Shown here: in pieces, positions 24,524 to 33,725 of the stretch
Layout: every line of letters starts with the position of its first letter
How positions within the stretch are numbered: the stretch's first letter is position 1
Source: Nocardia tenerifensis NBRC 101015
GTDB lineage: Bacteria > Actinomycetota > Actinomycetes > Mycobacteriales > Mycobacteriaceae
Assembly: GCF_000308715.1 (NCBI RefSeq)
Contig: NZ_BAGH01000598.1
Location: forward strand, 1-42,710
Direction: 5' to 3'
DNA length: 42,710 bases
The notes under the pieces: generated by a model
What the model was told of the DNA's origin: nothing
Seen by the model: only the letters and a program-made list of their open reading frames with translations
The model's database searches: none
Position numbers and translations under genes: made by a program

Positions 24524-24709
24524 ATGATCGGGGACTCGAAGTGGCTGGCGTGCGATCAACCCGACTGCCGCGCGATGATCGAGGAGGTCGGCGACCTGGC
24601 GACCGAGCACGCGGTCCGCACGATCGCCGCCGCCCGCGGCTGGTATCTGGGAAACCGGCACTACTGCCCGGCCCACTGGCCGCGTCCGCGCACACACCAC
24701 CTGGCCTGA
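24524..24709 (+). CDS. Small Cys/His protein, 61 aa
   Basis: The ATG at 24524 has GATACT 6 nt upstream and no Shine-Dalgarno. The sequence has two paired metal-ligand groups, ACDQPDCRAM near residues 7-16 and YCPAHW near residues 47-52, with a helix between. It probably binds one zinc. Small proteins of this pattern are frequent in actinobacterial plasmid and phage genomes; function is unknown. It is convergent with the eleven-gene - strand operon, sharing the terminator at 24722. Confidence 0.65.
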   Translation: MIGDSKWLACDQPDCRAMIEEVGDLATEHAVRTIAAARGWYLGNRHYCPAHWPRPRTHHLA

Positions 24710-24721
24710 TCACCGAAAAGC

Positions 24722-24755
24722 CGAGGGCCCCACCGCTATCGCGGCAGGGCCCTCG
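24722..24755. terminator. Bidirectional hairpin terminator
   Basis: CGAGGGCCC and GGGCCCTCG (9 bp) enclose an inner CCGC-TATC-GCGG stem. It lies between the convergent genes ending at 24709 (+) and 24775 (-) and ends the long transfer operon. Confidence 0.85.
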
Positions 24756-24774
24756 AACCGTTCGATGGTGCGTG

Positions 24775-25257
24775 TCAGGGCAGGTCGGCGTAGAGCGACC
24801 ACTGCACCGTCTTGGATGCGTCGGCGGCGAAGTAGCGCAGGAACGGATGCCCGCAGTCGCAGCAGCAGGTGACCTCCCAGATGCCGAGATCCTCCTCGTG
24901 TGCGGCCAGCGGGTACTTGATCCAGTGCTGGCGGCCGTGCGATCGGCACCCGCTGACGCCGAGGAACCTCGCGGCCTCGGCGCGGGTGTCCGGGAACCGG
25001 GCGAACCCGCCCGCGGTGCGCAGCGAGTAGCAGGCCGCCGCCTCGTCGGTGTCGAGCCACTTGCTCATGAACGCCCGACTGAACACCAGGGGCCGCTGAT
25101 GTTCGGCGCCGGTGCCGGCGGTGAGCATCGCCGGTTCGAGCGCGCTGGCGGTGTGCTCACCGAGCTGGCGCGCCGCTTGTATCCCGCTGTGCAGCAGCTC
25201 CTCCCAATCGGGAAGCAGCACCTGGCCGTCCTCGGCGGCCGGTCGTTGGGCGATCAC
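24775..25257 (-). CDS. Hypothetical protein with Cys cluster, 160 aa
   Basis: Last gene of the - strand operon. Its GTG overlaps the primase stop (GTGA). Residues 1-65 are helical (LPDWEELLHSGIQAARQLGEH). The middle has FMSKWLDTDEAAACYSLRTAGGFARFPDTRAEAARFLGV, and the end a CCCDCGHPF cluster with nearby C/H residues (GCRSHGRQHW) that may bind zinc. No family is recognised. Its position suggests a link with the primase. Confidence 0.75.
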   Translation of the reverse strand: MIAQRPAAEDGQVLLPDWEELLHSGIQAARQLGEHTASALEPAMLTAGTGAEHQRPLVFSRAFMSKWLDTDEAAACYSLRTAGGFARFPDTRAEAARFLGVSGCRSHGRQHWIKYPLAAHEEDLGIWEVTCCCDCGHPFLRYFAADASKTVQWSLYADLP

Positions 25258-28163
25258 AGGTTGCGCCCCCGTTTCTTTCCGAGGTTCATGCCCGCTCCCG
25301 ACGTCGTGGAGCGTGCTTTTGGGGCGTCGTTGGGTTCGGTGGCCGCCCCGGCCGGGCGGGCCTGGGAGATGTCGGTCAGCAGCAGTGCGGTGATCTGCTC
25401 GCGGTCCACACCGAGCGCGGTCAGCTCCTCCACGAGCTGGGTACGGCGGATCTGGTTGTCCCAGGCCGGTGGGTTGCCGCGCGCGGCCTCGCGCTTGACC
25501 TTGGTGCGCTGGGAGGTCGTCGCCGCCTTCAGCGACGAGGTTTCCAGTTGCCCGGCCACGGCCATGACGTCCTCGGCGATCATGTTGTTGACCCCGGCCG
25601 TGGTCAGCCCGTCGCGCAACGCCTTTCGGTGTGCGGCCATCGCGTTGAGCCGGTCTTCGGCCTTGTCACCATCCAGCGCCGCGGATTCGCACTCCTTGCG
25701 TAGCCCGGCCAGGGCGTGGCGGACCGGTTCGAGTTTCGAGTCGTCCGGATCCATCCCGGCCGCGGCGAATAGGTCGGTGATCTCCTGCGCGGCTTCCTTC
25801 GAGCGCGCGGCGGCGGCCTTGTGGTCGTGGCTGCGCTGCTGGCGATACCGCGACTCCTGATCAGCCCACATCGTCTGCGGTGCGACACCGAATCCGGGCT
25901 GCTCACCATCGGACATGGTCAGCCTGACCTGATGGCGTTCGATCGCCGTGAGCCCGGAGTCCTTGTGCGCCACGGTCTTTTCGACCTCGGCCTTGATCGC
26001 CGCGGCTTTGGCCTGGTCCTCCTCGCTCGCTGAACGGGCGAGCTTGGCGTACTCGGCGATCTGCTCGCCGAGCAGATCCTTGTGGACCGCGCCGGGCCAC
26101 AAGGGCGCTGTCGAGGTGGCCGGGGCCATCTTGATGTCCTTGCCGCGCTGGCGGGCCTTGTCGGCGTCCTCTTTCGACAGATCCGTCATCAGCTCGGTGA
26201 GCTGGCGGGTCACCTCGGTGGTGTCCTGCCCCAACGCCAGACGCCGCTGATACTCGATCAGCGCGGTGTCGACCTTGGCGCGCGCGTCCGAGCTCGCACC
26301 CCAGTTGGCCTCGCCGATGTTGGCGCGCGGGTCACCGGTCAGGTAGTCCATCGCGAACAGCACCTTGTCGCGATCAGCAGGGCGTGCCGAGGCCAGCAGC
26401 AGCTCGACGCGGGCACGCGCGGACTCCTTCCTCGCCTCGTCCTCACGTGAGGCGGGTCCGGAGGTGCGCCGGTCGGACATGATCCGCGCGGAGGCCTTCG
26501 CGTACTCCTCGATCGCCTGGTAGGTGTGCTGGCGCTGGTCGTCGTCGAGAACCGCGACTTCGGCGACGGCGTTGACCGCGAAGCGCTGCGCCATCGCGGC
26601 CCGCTCCAGCGCGGCACCGTTGGACCAGGCGTTGGACACCACCCGATCCAGCGCGCCCTGTTCGAGGCCGGCCTCGATCTCCTCGACGTCGATTCCGTGC
26701 AGGTCACGCAGTCCGGCCGCGAGCTGCTGGCGTGCCCGCTCGGCTTCGGGTGCGTCGTGGCGCCACGCGGTCGCGTCGTACCAGGCATCCAGGACATCGT
26801 CGGAAGACGCTGTCTTCCACCACTTCTCCGACCCGACATCGGTCAGGCGGACGGTGGCCATCTTCTTCTCGGCCTCGAACCGCTTCTCGGCGGCCTCGGC
26901 TTCGGCGGCCGAGATCTGGGCGGCGAGTTTCGCCGATTCCGCGCGGCGCGCTGCGGCCGTGCGCGCCCACTCGGTCAGCAGGCCGAACATCATCCGGGTG
27001 AACATGGCCATTTCGCGGGCAGCGTGGTCGATATCGGCTGCGTGCTCGGTCACTGGTGGAACCTCCGTAATCGTGTGGTCCTCAACCGATTCCGGTTCAG
27101 GGTGCTGTTCGAGGTCAGCAGGCTGACCGTGGTCGTTGCCGTGGGCGGGCTGCTGCGGGGACGGAGAATGGCCGGCAGGCCCGGCGAGTGCGGCCGCCAG
27201 CGCCGAGTCCTCGACGCGGACGAACTCGTCGAGCTCGAGGCCGTGCCCGCAATCGAGGTGATCAGACAGGTCCTTGCCCGTCGCGGCCTCGACCACCAGC
27301 AGCTCCCCGACCCGGCCCTGGAGGAGCTGGGCGACACGGGCGGCATGGCGGTATCCCGGCTCGTCCTTGTCCGCGACGATCACCACCCGGGCGGCACCGC
27401 GCAGTTGGTGGGCATGCTCGGGCCGGAAACTGCCCGCTCCCATGGCATTGCAGGTCGCGACCAACCCGGCCGTCCTCGCGCGGTCGGCGTCCTTTTCGCC
27501 CTCGACGACCCAGATGGTTTCGCGGTCGGCGACGGCTTCGCGCACGGCGGGCAGGTGGTAGAGGACCGGGGCGAATCCGCCCCCGCTCCAGCGTCCGCCC
27601 GCGTCGCATTTGCGTTGCCGGAACACCTTTTCGGTGCCGTGCTCGTGCGGGATGTGCGAGCGCACGACCTCGCCGAGCGGGTGGCCGCGTTCGTCGGTGT
27701 AGAGGTAGATCCCCGCCTGGTAGCGGGCCCCGGTCACCTTCCCGAGCCGGTCGCGTTTGGACTCGACCGGGACAGCCTGCCCCTGCACCGGTGTAGGCGC
27801 CCGGCCACCGTCACGGACCTGACCGCCGGTGCGGGATCGCCCGGCGCGTGGCCCGGTTCCGCGGCGCGGAACGTCGAACAGATCCCGCACGTCCAAACCG
27901 ATCGCGTGCAGCACCTCTTCATCGGTGCAGGTGGTGAAACACCGCAGGACGGTCTTGTGCTTGTCGGGGTCATAGATCAGGCCCAGCGACGGATCGTGAT
28001 CGTCGTGGCCAGGACAGCGGTACTTGGTCCACTCCCCCGCCTGTGAGGCCGGCCCCGGCTTGCGGTTGTGCGCCACGGCGTGAGCGTCCAGGGCGGCGGT
28101 GATGCGGTCGAACGACGGCCGTGCGATGGCGGCCGCCGTTCTCGATGGGTTCTGCCCACTCAC
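25254..28163 (-). CDS. CHC2/TOPRIM DNA primase-like protein
   Basis: A 969-aa protein with a GTG start overlapping the upstream stop by 4 nt and GGAG upstream. A CHC2-type zinc finger is visible (C50-P-G-H53 ... C75-F-T-T-C79). A TOPRIM domain follows, with the acidic pair WVVEGEKDADRA (E221/E223) and VIVADKDEPGYRHA (D265, D267). From about residue 380 the protein is a long helical region of unknown family. Plasmid primases of this kind prime the complementary strand after conjugative transfer. The coupling-protein gene lies upstream in the same operon. The 580-residue C-terminal extension is unusual. Confidence 0.88.
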   Translation of the reverse strand: MSGQNPSRTAAAIARPSFDRITAALDAHAVAHNRKPGPASQAGEWTKYRCPGHDDHDPSLGLIYDPDKHKTVLRCFTTCTDEEVLHAIGLDVRDLFDVPRRGTGPRAGRSRTGGQVRDGGRAPTPVQGQAVPVESKRDRLGKVTGARYQAGIYLYTDERGHPLGEVVRSHIPHEHGTEKVFRQRKCDAGGRWSGGGFAPVLYHLPAVREAVADRETIWVVEGEKDADRARTAGLVATCNAMGAGSFRPEHAHQLRGAARVVIVADKDEPGYRHAARVAQLLQGRVGELLVVEAATGKDLSDHLDCGHGLELDEFVRVEDSALAAALAGPAGHSPSPQQPAHGNDHGQPADLEQHPEPESVEDHTITEVPPVTEHAADIDHAAREMAMFTRMMFGLLTEWARTAAARRAESAKLAAQISAAEAEAAEKRFEAEKKMATVRLTDVGSEKWWKTASSDDVLDAWYDATAWRHDAPEAERARQQLAAGLRDLHGIDVEEIEAGLEQGALDRVVSNAWSNGAALERAAMAQRFAVNAVAEVAVLDDDQRQHTYQAIEEYAKASARIMSDRRTSGPASREDEARKESARARVELLLASARPADRDKVLFAMDYLTGDPRANIGEANWGASSDARAKVDTALIEYQRRLALGQDTTEVTRQLTELMTDLSKEDADKARQRGKDIKMAPATSTAPLWPGAVHKDLLGEQIAEYAKLARSASEEDQAKAAAIKAEVEKTVAHKDSGLTAIERHQVRLTMSDGEQPGFGVAPQTMWADQESRYRQQRSHDHKAAAARSKEAAQEITDLFAAAGMDPDDSKLEPVRHALAGLRKECESAALDGDKAEDRLNAMAAHRKALRDGLTTAGVNNMIAEDVMAVAGQLETSSLKAATTSQRTKVKREAARGNPPAWDNQIRRTQLVEELTALGVDREQITALLLTDISQARPAGAATEPNDAPKARSTTSGAGMNLGKKRGRNL

Positions 28164-30523
28164 CTGCTGGCTCCACGCTCAGCTCTGCCGCCCAGACCGA
28201 GACCGTGCGAGAGCGGCCGCCACCACGGCGCCGACGGCTCCACCGACTGCGTGTTCACCGGGACCGGGAACTCCGGGGACGGCGCGACCGAATAAGTCGA
28301 CGGTGCCACCGCCTGCGGTACTGTCGCCCGCGCGGGTGTCATACCGAGATCGGCGGCGAAATCCATTGCCGCGCTCTGCAACCGGTCCCGATCCGCCCGC
28401 AACTCGCGCAGCTCCCGTTCGTCGGAGATGGCCTGTGCCGCGGCTTTGTCGATCGTCGCTTGCAGGGTCTTCATCTCCCCGCGAGCGTGGCGGTAGTCCG
28501 TCTGCAGGCTCTGCCACTCCTGGAAGTGCTCGTGCGCGACCTCGGCGAGAGCGGCGACGACGGCGTCGCGGTTCTCCCCCGCGAGCAGCTGCGCCGCCAG
28601 CGACGGGTCGTGGATGATCTGGTTCGCGGTCAGGGTCGCCTCGCGCCGCTGCGCGGACTCCGAATCCCAATCCGGCTCAAGAGAATCCGCGTCCCGCAAC
28701 CGCTGCTCGTCAGCCCGCACCGACGGATCCAGATCCGGATTCGCCTCCCAGAACTCGACGTCCTCCGCGAGTTCGCGCTGCTGCTGCGCCGCCCACTGTG
28801 CCTCGGCCACCTGCTCGGCCATCTGGTCGCGCTCGACACCGTCGCGCTCGATGCGTTGATCCAGCCACGCCTGAAACAACGCCGGCGACCCGACCAGATC
28901 CCACGTGTTCGGCCTTTCCGCACCGCCCAGCTCGCGCGGAATATCGATCCGTTCACCGTGGAAGAGGGCGGCGACCACCCGCTCGGCGCGATCCTGCTCG
29001 TCCTGGTTCAGGACCGCGCCCTCCCGCACGGTGTAGAGGATCTCGGCGGCGATGTGGCCGCTCTGTTCCTCCAGCAGGGCGAGCTGGTCGGGTTCGCTGT
29101 AGGTGGACTCGAAGTGAGCGGCCAGATCGTCGATCTCCTCGGCGGTCACCTCCAGCGCGGCGATCCGGTCGAGCAACTCCTCGCGGCTGAGGAATGTGTT
29201 CTTCGCTTGCAGCTCGGCGAGCTCGTGCGGGTCGATCTCGATGCGCTTGAGTCCGGGGGCGTTGCGGAACTGCCCGTCGCGGTCGACGCCGGGCGCACGG
29301 TGTGCGCCGTAGAGGTTGTGCAGGCGCATGTTTCGTTCCGTCATCCACGTCGTGTAGGCGTCGGTGTTGGTGACCAGCTCCCACACGCGGCCCTCGGTGG
29401 CGATCTCGGGGCTGTACTCCCCCGCGGCGAGTGAGGCGATGACGCGTTCGGCGCGGCCGGCCTCCGAGGCGGTGAGGGTGTCGCTGTGGCGGGCGGTGGC
29501 CAGGATGTTCTCGGCCAGCACGGCGAAGCGCTGCTCGACGCCGTCGAGGTTCTGGCTGCCCGAGCTCAGGCGGGTCGTGTCCATGAACGGGTCGGCGACG
29601 GCGGCGATTTCGGCGAAGGCCCGCTCGACACCGGCACGGTCGAGGATCTGGTGATCGGCGCGGGCCAGGCTGTCGGCGCGGAACGGGCGCAACCGGATGG
29701 CGTCGACGAACTCTCCGGCGCTGTTGGTCCAGTCCAGGGGGTCCGCGCTGATCGCGTGCTGGATCGACACCGCCCGCACCTGCAGCCAGGTCTGGTAGGC
29801 GTCGGGGTCGGTGGCCAGCTCCCACATGCCCTGGCCCGCGGTGCCGCGGACCTGCTCGAAACTCGTTGCCGACGCGATCAGGCGTTCGAGGCGGGCGGCC
29901 TCACCGGCCGAGACCACCTCGCCTTCGCGGATGGTGGAGACGGCCGCTTCGGCGAGTTCGCGCAAGCAGATCTCCCAGTACTGGGCGCCGGTCTCGTACT
30001 CCTTCGGATCGGTGCCCACATGCTCGACCAGCTCCTCCACGGTGGTGCGCAGCTCGTCACGGCTCATCTGCACGGCACGGCGGGGATCGGCGTGCACGGG
30101 TGACAGGAACAGCGCGTCGGGGAACTCCTGGCCGGTATCGGCGATGCCCGCGGCACTCAGCCACAGGTCGTTGCCCGCCTCGGGGTGCTCGGCCTGGGTG
30201 TTCACCCACGCCTCATACATTTCCGGGTCGGCGACGCGTTCCCACGCGTAGCGCGATTCCCCGCCGTCGAGCAGCTCGGTGACCACGACCTCGGCGCGGG
30301 CGGCTTCCTCGCCGCCGAGCACCTGGCGCGCGCGGATGTTGCCCAGGATCTGGGCTCCCAGCTCGCGCGCGGAGCTGTCGACCATGGTGATCGGGCGGGG
30401 ATCGCGCGGGTGCGTCACGGTGGTGTGGCGGCTGAGTTCGTAGATGGCCTCGATCAATTCGCGGCGAGTGAACGGCAGCGCGTCAGTGGTTTCCGGTGAT
30501 GCGGGCGAAGAGACGTCCGACAT
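28160..30523 (-). CDS. Four-repeat helical protein, unknown function
   Basis: A 787-aa protein from the ATG at 30523 (GGAGG at a fitting distance). Four internal repeats are visible at about residues 20-112, 154-250, 290-398 and 446-560. Each has a helix near its start, then an A-E/R-x-I/L-x-x-x-R segment, a rAERVVasL-like stretch, and a closing W-[ED]-L/R-V-x-x-P/T-x-x-[YF]-x-x-W signature (W94/W106, W234/W246, W381/W393, W541/W553). A coiled coil follows (about 570-740). No known family is recognised. It is coupled to the primase gene by a 4-nt overlap and overlaps the DUF4913-like gene by 41 nt. Confidence 0.8.
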   Translation of the reverse strand: MSDVSSPASPETTDALPFTRRELIEAIYELSRHTTVTHPRDPRPITMVDSSARELGAQILGNIRARQVLGGEEAARAEVVVTELLDGGESRYAWERVADPEMYEAWVNTQAEHPEAGNDLWLSAAGIADTGQEFPDALFLSPVHADPRRAVQMSRDELRTTVEELVEHVGTDPKEYETGAQYWEICLRELAEAAVSTIREGEVVSAGEAARLERLIASATSFEQVRGTAGQGMWELATDPDAYQTWLQVRAVSIQHAISADPLDWTNSAGEFVDAIRLRPFRADSLARADHQILDRAGVERAFAEIAAVADPFMDTTRLSSGSQNLDGVEQRFAVLAENILATARHSDTLTASEAGRAERVIASLAAGEYSPEIATEGRVWELVTNTDAYTTWMTERNMRLHNLYGAHRAPGVDRDGQFRNAPGLKRIEIDPHELAELQAKNTFLSREELLDRIAALEVTAEEIDDLAAHFESTYSEPDQLALLEEQSGHIAAEILYTVREGAVLNQDEQDRAERVVAALFHGERIDIPRELGGAERPNTWDLVGSPALFQAWLDQRIERDGVERDQMAEQVAEAQWAAQQQRELAEDVEFWEANPDLDPSVRADEQRLRDADSLEPDWDSESAQRREATLTANQIIHDPSLAAQLLAGENRDAVVAALAEVAHEHFQEWQSLQTDYRHARGEMKTLQATIDKAAAQAISDERELRELRADRDRLQSAAMDFAADLGMTPARATVPQAVAPSTYSVAPSPEFPVPVNTQSVEPSAPWWRPLSHGLGLGGRAERGASR

Positions 30524-31061
30524 GGTTTTTCCTCCCATTGGTGGTTGTGGAGACAGCCCCGGCACCTGCGACGGCCGGGGAAGACAGAACCGCGCCGGGC
30601 GAGGCCAGCGGCAGCGGAGACAGCACGCCGTTGGCGAAATGGCCTTTGACGGTGCAGTAGCGGAACGTGCCGGTGGGGTCGAGCAGCCGGGTCATGTGCG
30701 GGTTGCAGTGATCGCGCCACCACACGCTCATGCCGGTCTTGCCGTCCAGGCGCAGGTGCTCCCACGCCCGCCACATCGACTCGAACGTCGAGCAGGCCTC
30801 GGGGTGGTTCAGCCACCACGGGCACCAGGCGATATCGGTGGTTCCCTCGCCGACCTCGCGGGCGTACATCTTGGAAAACCACTGCACGACCCACTCGATG
30901 TGGTTCGGATAGTGCGGCGGGGGCGGCTCCTCGCCACCCTGCTTGGCCCTGGCGGCACCGCCGGCCGCGCCGTCCTCTGCGGCTTCGAGTGCGTCGATAC
31001 CGGCGAGGACCTGCTCGGTGAACAGGTCGTCGTCCAGGTCGTCGTCGGGAAACTGGGTCAT
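30483..31061 (-). CDS. DUF4913-like protein
   Basis: A 192-aa protein starting at the ATGA overlap with the coupling-protein stop. After an acidic, disordered N-terminus (DDDLDDDLF), residues about 50-150 match the DUF4913 pattern: YPNHIEWVVQWFSKMY, DIAWCPWWLNHPEACSTFESMWRAWEHLR, MSVWWRDHCNPHMTRLLDPTGTFRYC. The C-tail is Ala/Ser/Val-rich and basic at the end. The family is common on actinobacterial conjugative plasmids near coupling-protein genes; its function is not known. Its 3' end overlaps the next gene by 41 nt. Confidence 0.8.
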   Translation of the reverse strand: MTQFPDDDLDDDLFTEQVLAGIDALEAAEDGAAGGAARAKQGGEEPPPPHYPNHIEWVVQWFSKMYAREVGEGTTDIAWCPWWLNHPEACSTFESMWRAWEHLRLDGKTGMSVWWRDHCNPHMTRLLDPTGTFRYCTVKGHFANGVLSPLPLASPGAVLSSPAVAGAGAVSTTTNGRKNHVGRLFARITGNH

Positions 31062-33073
31062 GCCGCGCCCTCCGCTCGCTCATCACCGCTGTGCTGTGAC
31101 GGGTCGATGCCGGGGAACTGCGCGGCCGCCAGCGCGGCCGCCTTCTTGGCGGCGGCCTCGATGTCTTCCTTTACGCGGGCGCCGTAGGGGCGATCCCAGT
31201 ACGGGACCGAGGCACACAGCACGGCGGGAAAACCGCTGCCGTAGACGATCATTCGGCCGCGTGGCAGTGCCTGGATCTCCGAGACCATCAAGGTCTGGCG
31301 CTCGACGAGCGACCGCGACACCGACCGCCCCGAGGCGCTGTGCGACACCGATCCGGTCAGCTCGTTGTGCTGGCCGACCGCTTCGGCGCGCTCACGCAGG
31401 AACCCGACATCGTCCAGGCCCGAGCCGAGCACACGGACACTGGCCGCACCCCAGAGCGCTTTCATGCCCGCCTCGCCCCAGCAGCGTGCACCCTGAGCCC
31501 AGGACTGCAGCACGGTCATCACGACGATGCCGCGTGAGCCGAAGTGGCTGTATTTCGCGGGAAGATCGCGCCAGCGCACCACGTTGGCGGCCTCGTCGAG
31601 CACCGCCGTCAACGGCGTCGGCAACCGCCCGCCATGCGCGGCGGCGCGCTGAATCGAGGACTCCAGCACCGCGGCGGTGAGCGCGTTGAGGATTGGACCG
31701 GCCGACCCGGCGCCCTCCATGGACAGCAGATACAGCGTCGAGGAGTCACTCGCGGCGAAGGCCCGATGGTCGAAACGGCGCCGGTTGCCGCCGTGCTCGA
31801 TCCACGGGCGCAGCTCCGGGGACTTGAGGATGCGGCCCATCTTGCGGGCGGTGCCGAACACGCCCGAGCGCTGCTTGGGATCGCAGTTGTACTCGCCGAA
31901 CAGGCCTTTGGCGGCCAGGTGGTGCCCGGCCAGATCCAGAATCCGCGCCGGTTCGGTATTCGACTCGTTGGTCAGCCACTCCCACACCTGCGAGATCGGA
32001 CGATCCGCCAGCGCGGCCGCCAGCATCAGCATCGCCAGCAGTTCCTCGCCGGCCGGGTCGAAGAACGCGTCCTTCTTCGCGTCCTGACCGTCGTCGCTGT
32101 CGGCGAAGTGCGCAGCCAGCTTCGCGGCGCGGTCACCGGCACCCCACACCAGCGTCACCTCGACATCGCGATCACCGATGCCGGCGGGCTCGTCGACGAA
32201 CACCCCGTCGGTGATCTCGTCGGCGACCGCGTGCAGCTGCGTCTGCGGTTGGGGCAGCTTCGGACGCTGTTCAGGGGCGATCACATACGACAGCGGATCC
32301 CAGCTCCACGGCTCGCTCTGCCCGGCAATGCGCTGGGGGTCGAACACGAAACACGGCCCGACTTCGGCGCGCATCACCGACGTCGCCGCGACCACGTCAC
32401 TCTTGTTCGAGGTGGTCAGCACCGACCCGGCCGCTTCCAGCACCGCCGGAATCACGCGCGAGGTCGACTTGCCCTGGCGCGGGCCCCAGATGTCGACGTG
32501 CAGGTCCTCGTAGGAGCCGTAAAGCATATCCCCGCCGAGCACCGGCATGCCGATCGAGACGCCGTTGCGTTGGGGCACATGCTGTTTCGCGGCGATCTTC
32601 GCGTTGGGGAACTTCACGTCCAGCCGGTGCGCGGACTCGGCGACCGTGGACGCCAGAAGCGGCTTGAGCGCCTTGCCGCGACCCATGTACTGGGCCCGCT
32701 CATCGATCGGGTGCCGCTCGAACTTCGAGCGCCGGCCTTTGCCTTTGCCTTTGCCCGTGTGCTGCCATGGCTTGGCGCAGGCGTACTGCCAGCCCCACGC
32801 CGAAAGGCGCAGCGTTGCAAGCGAACCAAACGCCAGCGCTCCCGCTGCCGCCCAGGCATGCCCGGACCACACGAGATCCTGGGTGACGCCCAGGTGGGTG
32901 GCCAGCGCGACCGGGTTCCACGGCACGTCCTGGGCCGGGCCACCGAACAATTCCGCCAACCGCAGCGACGCCGACACGGTGAAGGAAGCGCCGCCGATCG
33001 CGCCGACCGCGATCACCGGCTTCCACGCGTCGATATCGGCGTGCTGGGCCGGATCCTTCACTCGGCGATCCAT
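31058..33073 (-). CDS. Type IV coupling protein (VirD4/TraG family)
   Basis: A 671-aa protein from the ATG at 33073 with a strong AAGGAGG; the longer ORF upstream is a shadow over the HNH gene. Two N-terminal TM helices are seen (about residues 18-42 and 70-92). Then come the P-loop IWGPRQGKST (about 195-204) and later Walker B VLDEAANVV, plus LLSMEGAGSAGPI and VMTVLQSWAQG, typical of the VirD4/TraG ATPase. It should dock the relaxosome and pump DNA to the channel. It overlaps both neighbours. The matching channel genes are not visible in the window. Confidence 0.92.
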   Translation of the reverse strand: MDRRVKDPAQHADIDAWKPVIAVGAIGGASFTVSASLRLAELFGGPAQDVPWNPVALATHLGVTQDLVWSGHAWAAAGALAFGSLATLRLSAWGWQYACAKPWQHTGKGKGKGRRSKFERHPIDERAQYMGRGKALKPLLASTVAESAHRLDVKFPNAKIAAKQHVPQRNGVSIGMPVLGGDMLYGSYEDLHVDIWGPRQGKSTSRVIPAVLEAAGSVLTTSNKSDVVAATSVMRAEVGPCFVFDPQRIAGQSEPWSWDPLSYVIAPEQRPKLPQPQTQLHAVADEITDGVFVDEPAGIGDRDVEVTLVWGAGDRAAKLAAHFADSDDGQDAKKDAFFDPAGEELLAMLMLAAALADRPISQVWEWLTNESNTEPARILDLAGHHLAAKGLFGEYNCDPKQRSGVFGTARKMGRILKSPELRPWIEHGGNRRRFDHRAFAASDSSTLYLLSMEGAGSAGPILNALTAAVLESSIQRAAAHGGRLPTPLTAVLDEAANVVRWRDLPAKYSHFGSRGIVVMTVLQSWAQGARCWGEAGMKALWGAASVRVLGSGLDDVGFLRERAEAVGQHNELTGSVSHSASGRSVSRSLVERQTLMVSEIQALPRGRMIVYGSGFPAVLCASVPYWDRPYGARVKEDIEAAAKKAAALAAAQFPGIDPSQHSGDERAEGAA

Positions 33074-33462
33074 GCCGCCACCTCCTTGATGTCGAACAGC
33101 GGGTCCATCAGCGCGGCAAGCTCGGTTTGCCTTGTCGCGGCACGGGTTTGGGCGTGGTGAGCGGCGTCGTAGAAGAGGTGGCAGCCCTGGCACATGGCCT
33201 TGAGGTTCTCCGGGCGGCAGTCCTCGGGAATGTGGTTGAGATGCGCGGTGGTCAGCACCACCTGTGACCCCGTCCCGATCGCGCGCCCACCGTGGCGGTT
33301 GCGGCACCGGCCGTCCTCGCCGAGGTGAAAGATCGGGAACACCGGGCGTCCGCACTCCCCCGCGCACTCACACCGGCCACCAGCACGCTCGAACCGAATC
33401 GCCCTGCTGATCTCGGCCCAATCGGCCGGGTAGCGGCCGCGGTTCTCCGGACGAATCGGCAT
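33058..33462 (-). CDS. HNH-type zinc protein
   Basis: A 134-aa protein whose ATG overlaps the previous stop as TGATG. Cysteine pairs (CECAGECGRPVF) lead to an HNH-like core: VVLTTAHLNHIPEDCRPENLKAMCQGCHLFYD, with the catalytic His in AHLNH, Asn in PENL, and CxxCH. It may be a nicking or repair-type endonuclease or a structural zinc protein. Such HNH genes often lie next to TraG-like genes on actinobacterial plasmids. It overlaps the coupling-protein start by 16 nt. Confidence 0.8.
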   Translation of the reverse strand: MPIRPENRGRYPADWAEISRAIRFERAGGRCECAGECGRPVFPIFHLGEDGRCRNRHGGRAIGTGSQVVLTTAHLNHIPEDCRPENLKAMCQGCHLFYDAAHHAQTRAATRQTELAALMDPLFDIKEVAAWIAE

Positions 33463-33725
33463 CACGCACCGCCCTCGGCGTCGATCCGCACGAAATCCGG
33501 GCCGGTCAGCCGGTCGGCGTCGACGAGCGAGCGTCCCGCCAGCGAGCCCTGCGGACCCTGCTCCTCATCGGCCACCACGCAAATCACCAGGCAGTGCTTG
33601 TGGCCCTTCCAATCGGTCCGCGGTGTCGTGAACGACTCGACGCGCAGCGTGCGCGCACCCTCGCGCACCTCGCGGTAGAGCTGACCGACGCGGACCGTGC
33701 CCGTGTCGGTGACGTAGTGCTCCAT
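33462..33725 (-). CDS. Hypothetical protein, 87 aa
   Basis: Start ATG at 33725 and stop at 33462 both overlap neighbours as TGATG. The sequence (MEHYVTDTGTVRVGQLYREVREGARTLRVESF...HKHCLVICVVADEEQG) reads as a small beta-rich domain. No family is recognised. Tight coupling shows it is made together with the WhiB-like and HNH proteins. Confidence 0.75.
   Translation of the reverse strand: MEHYVTDTGTVRVGQLYREVREGARTLRVESFTTPRTDWKGHKHCLVICVVADEEQGPQGSLAGRSLVDADRLTGPDFVRIDAEGGA

Noticed and set aside
26526..28046. 506-aa + strand ORF
   Set aside because: Antisense shadow of the primase gene, which has clear zinc and TOPRIM motifs.
31544..33160. 538-aa + strand ORF
   Set aside because: Antisense shadow of the coupling-protein gene.
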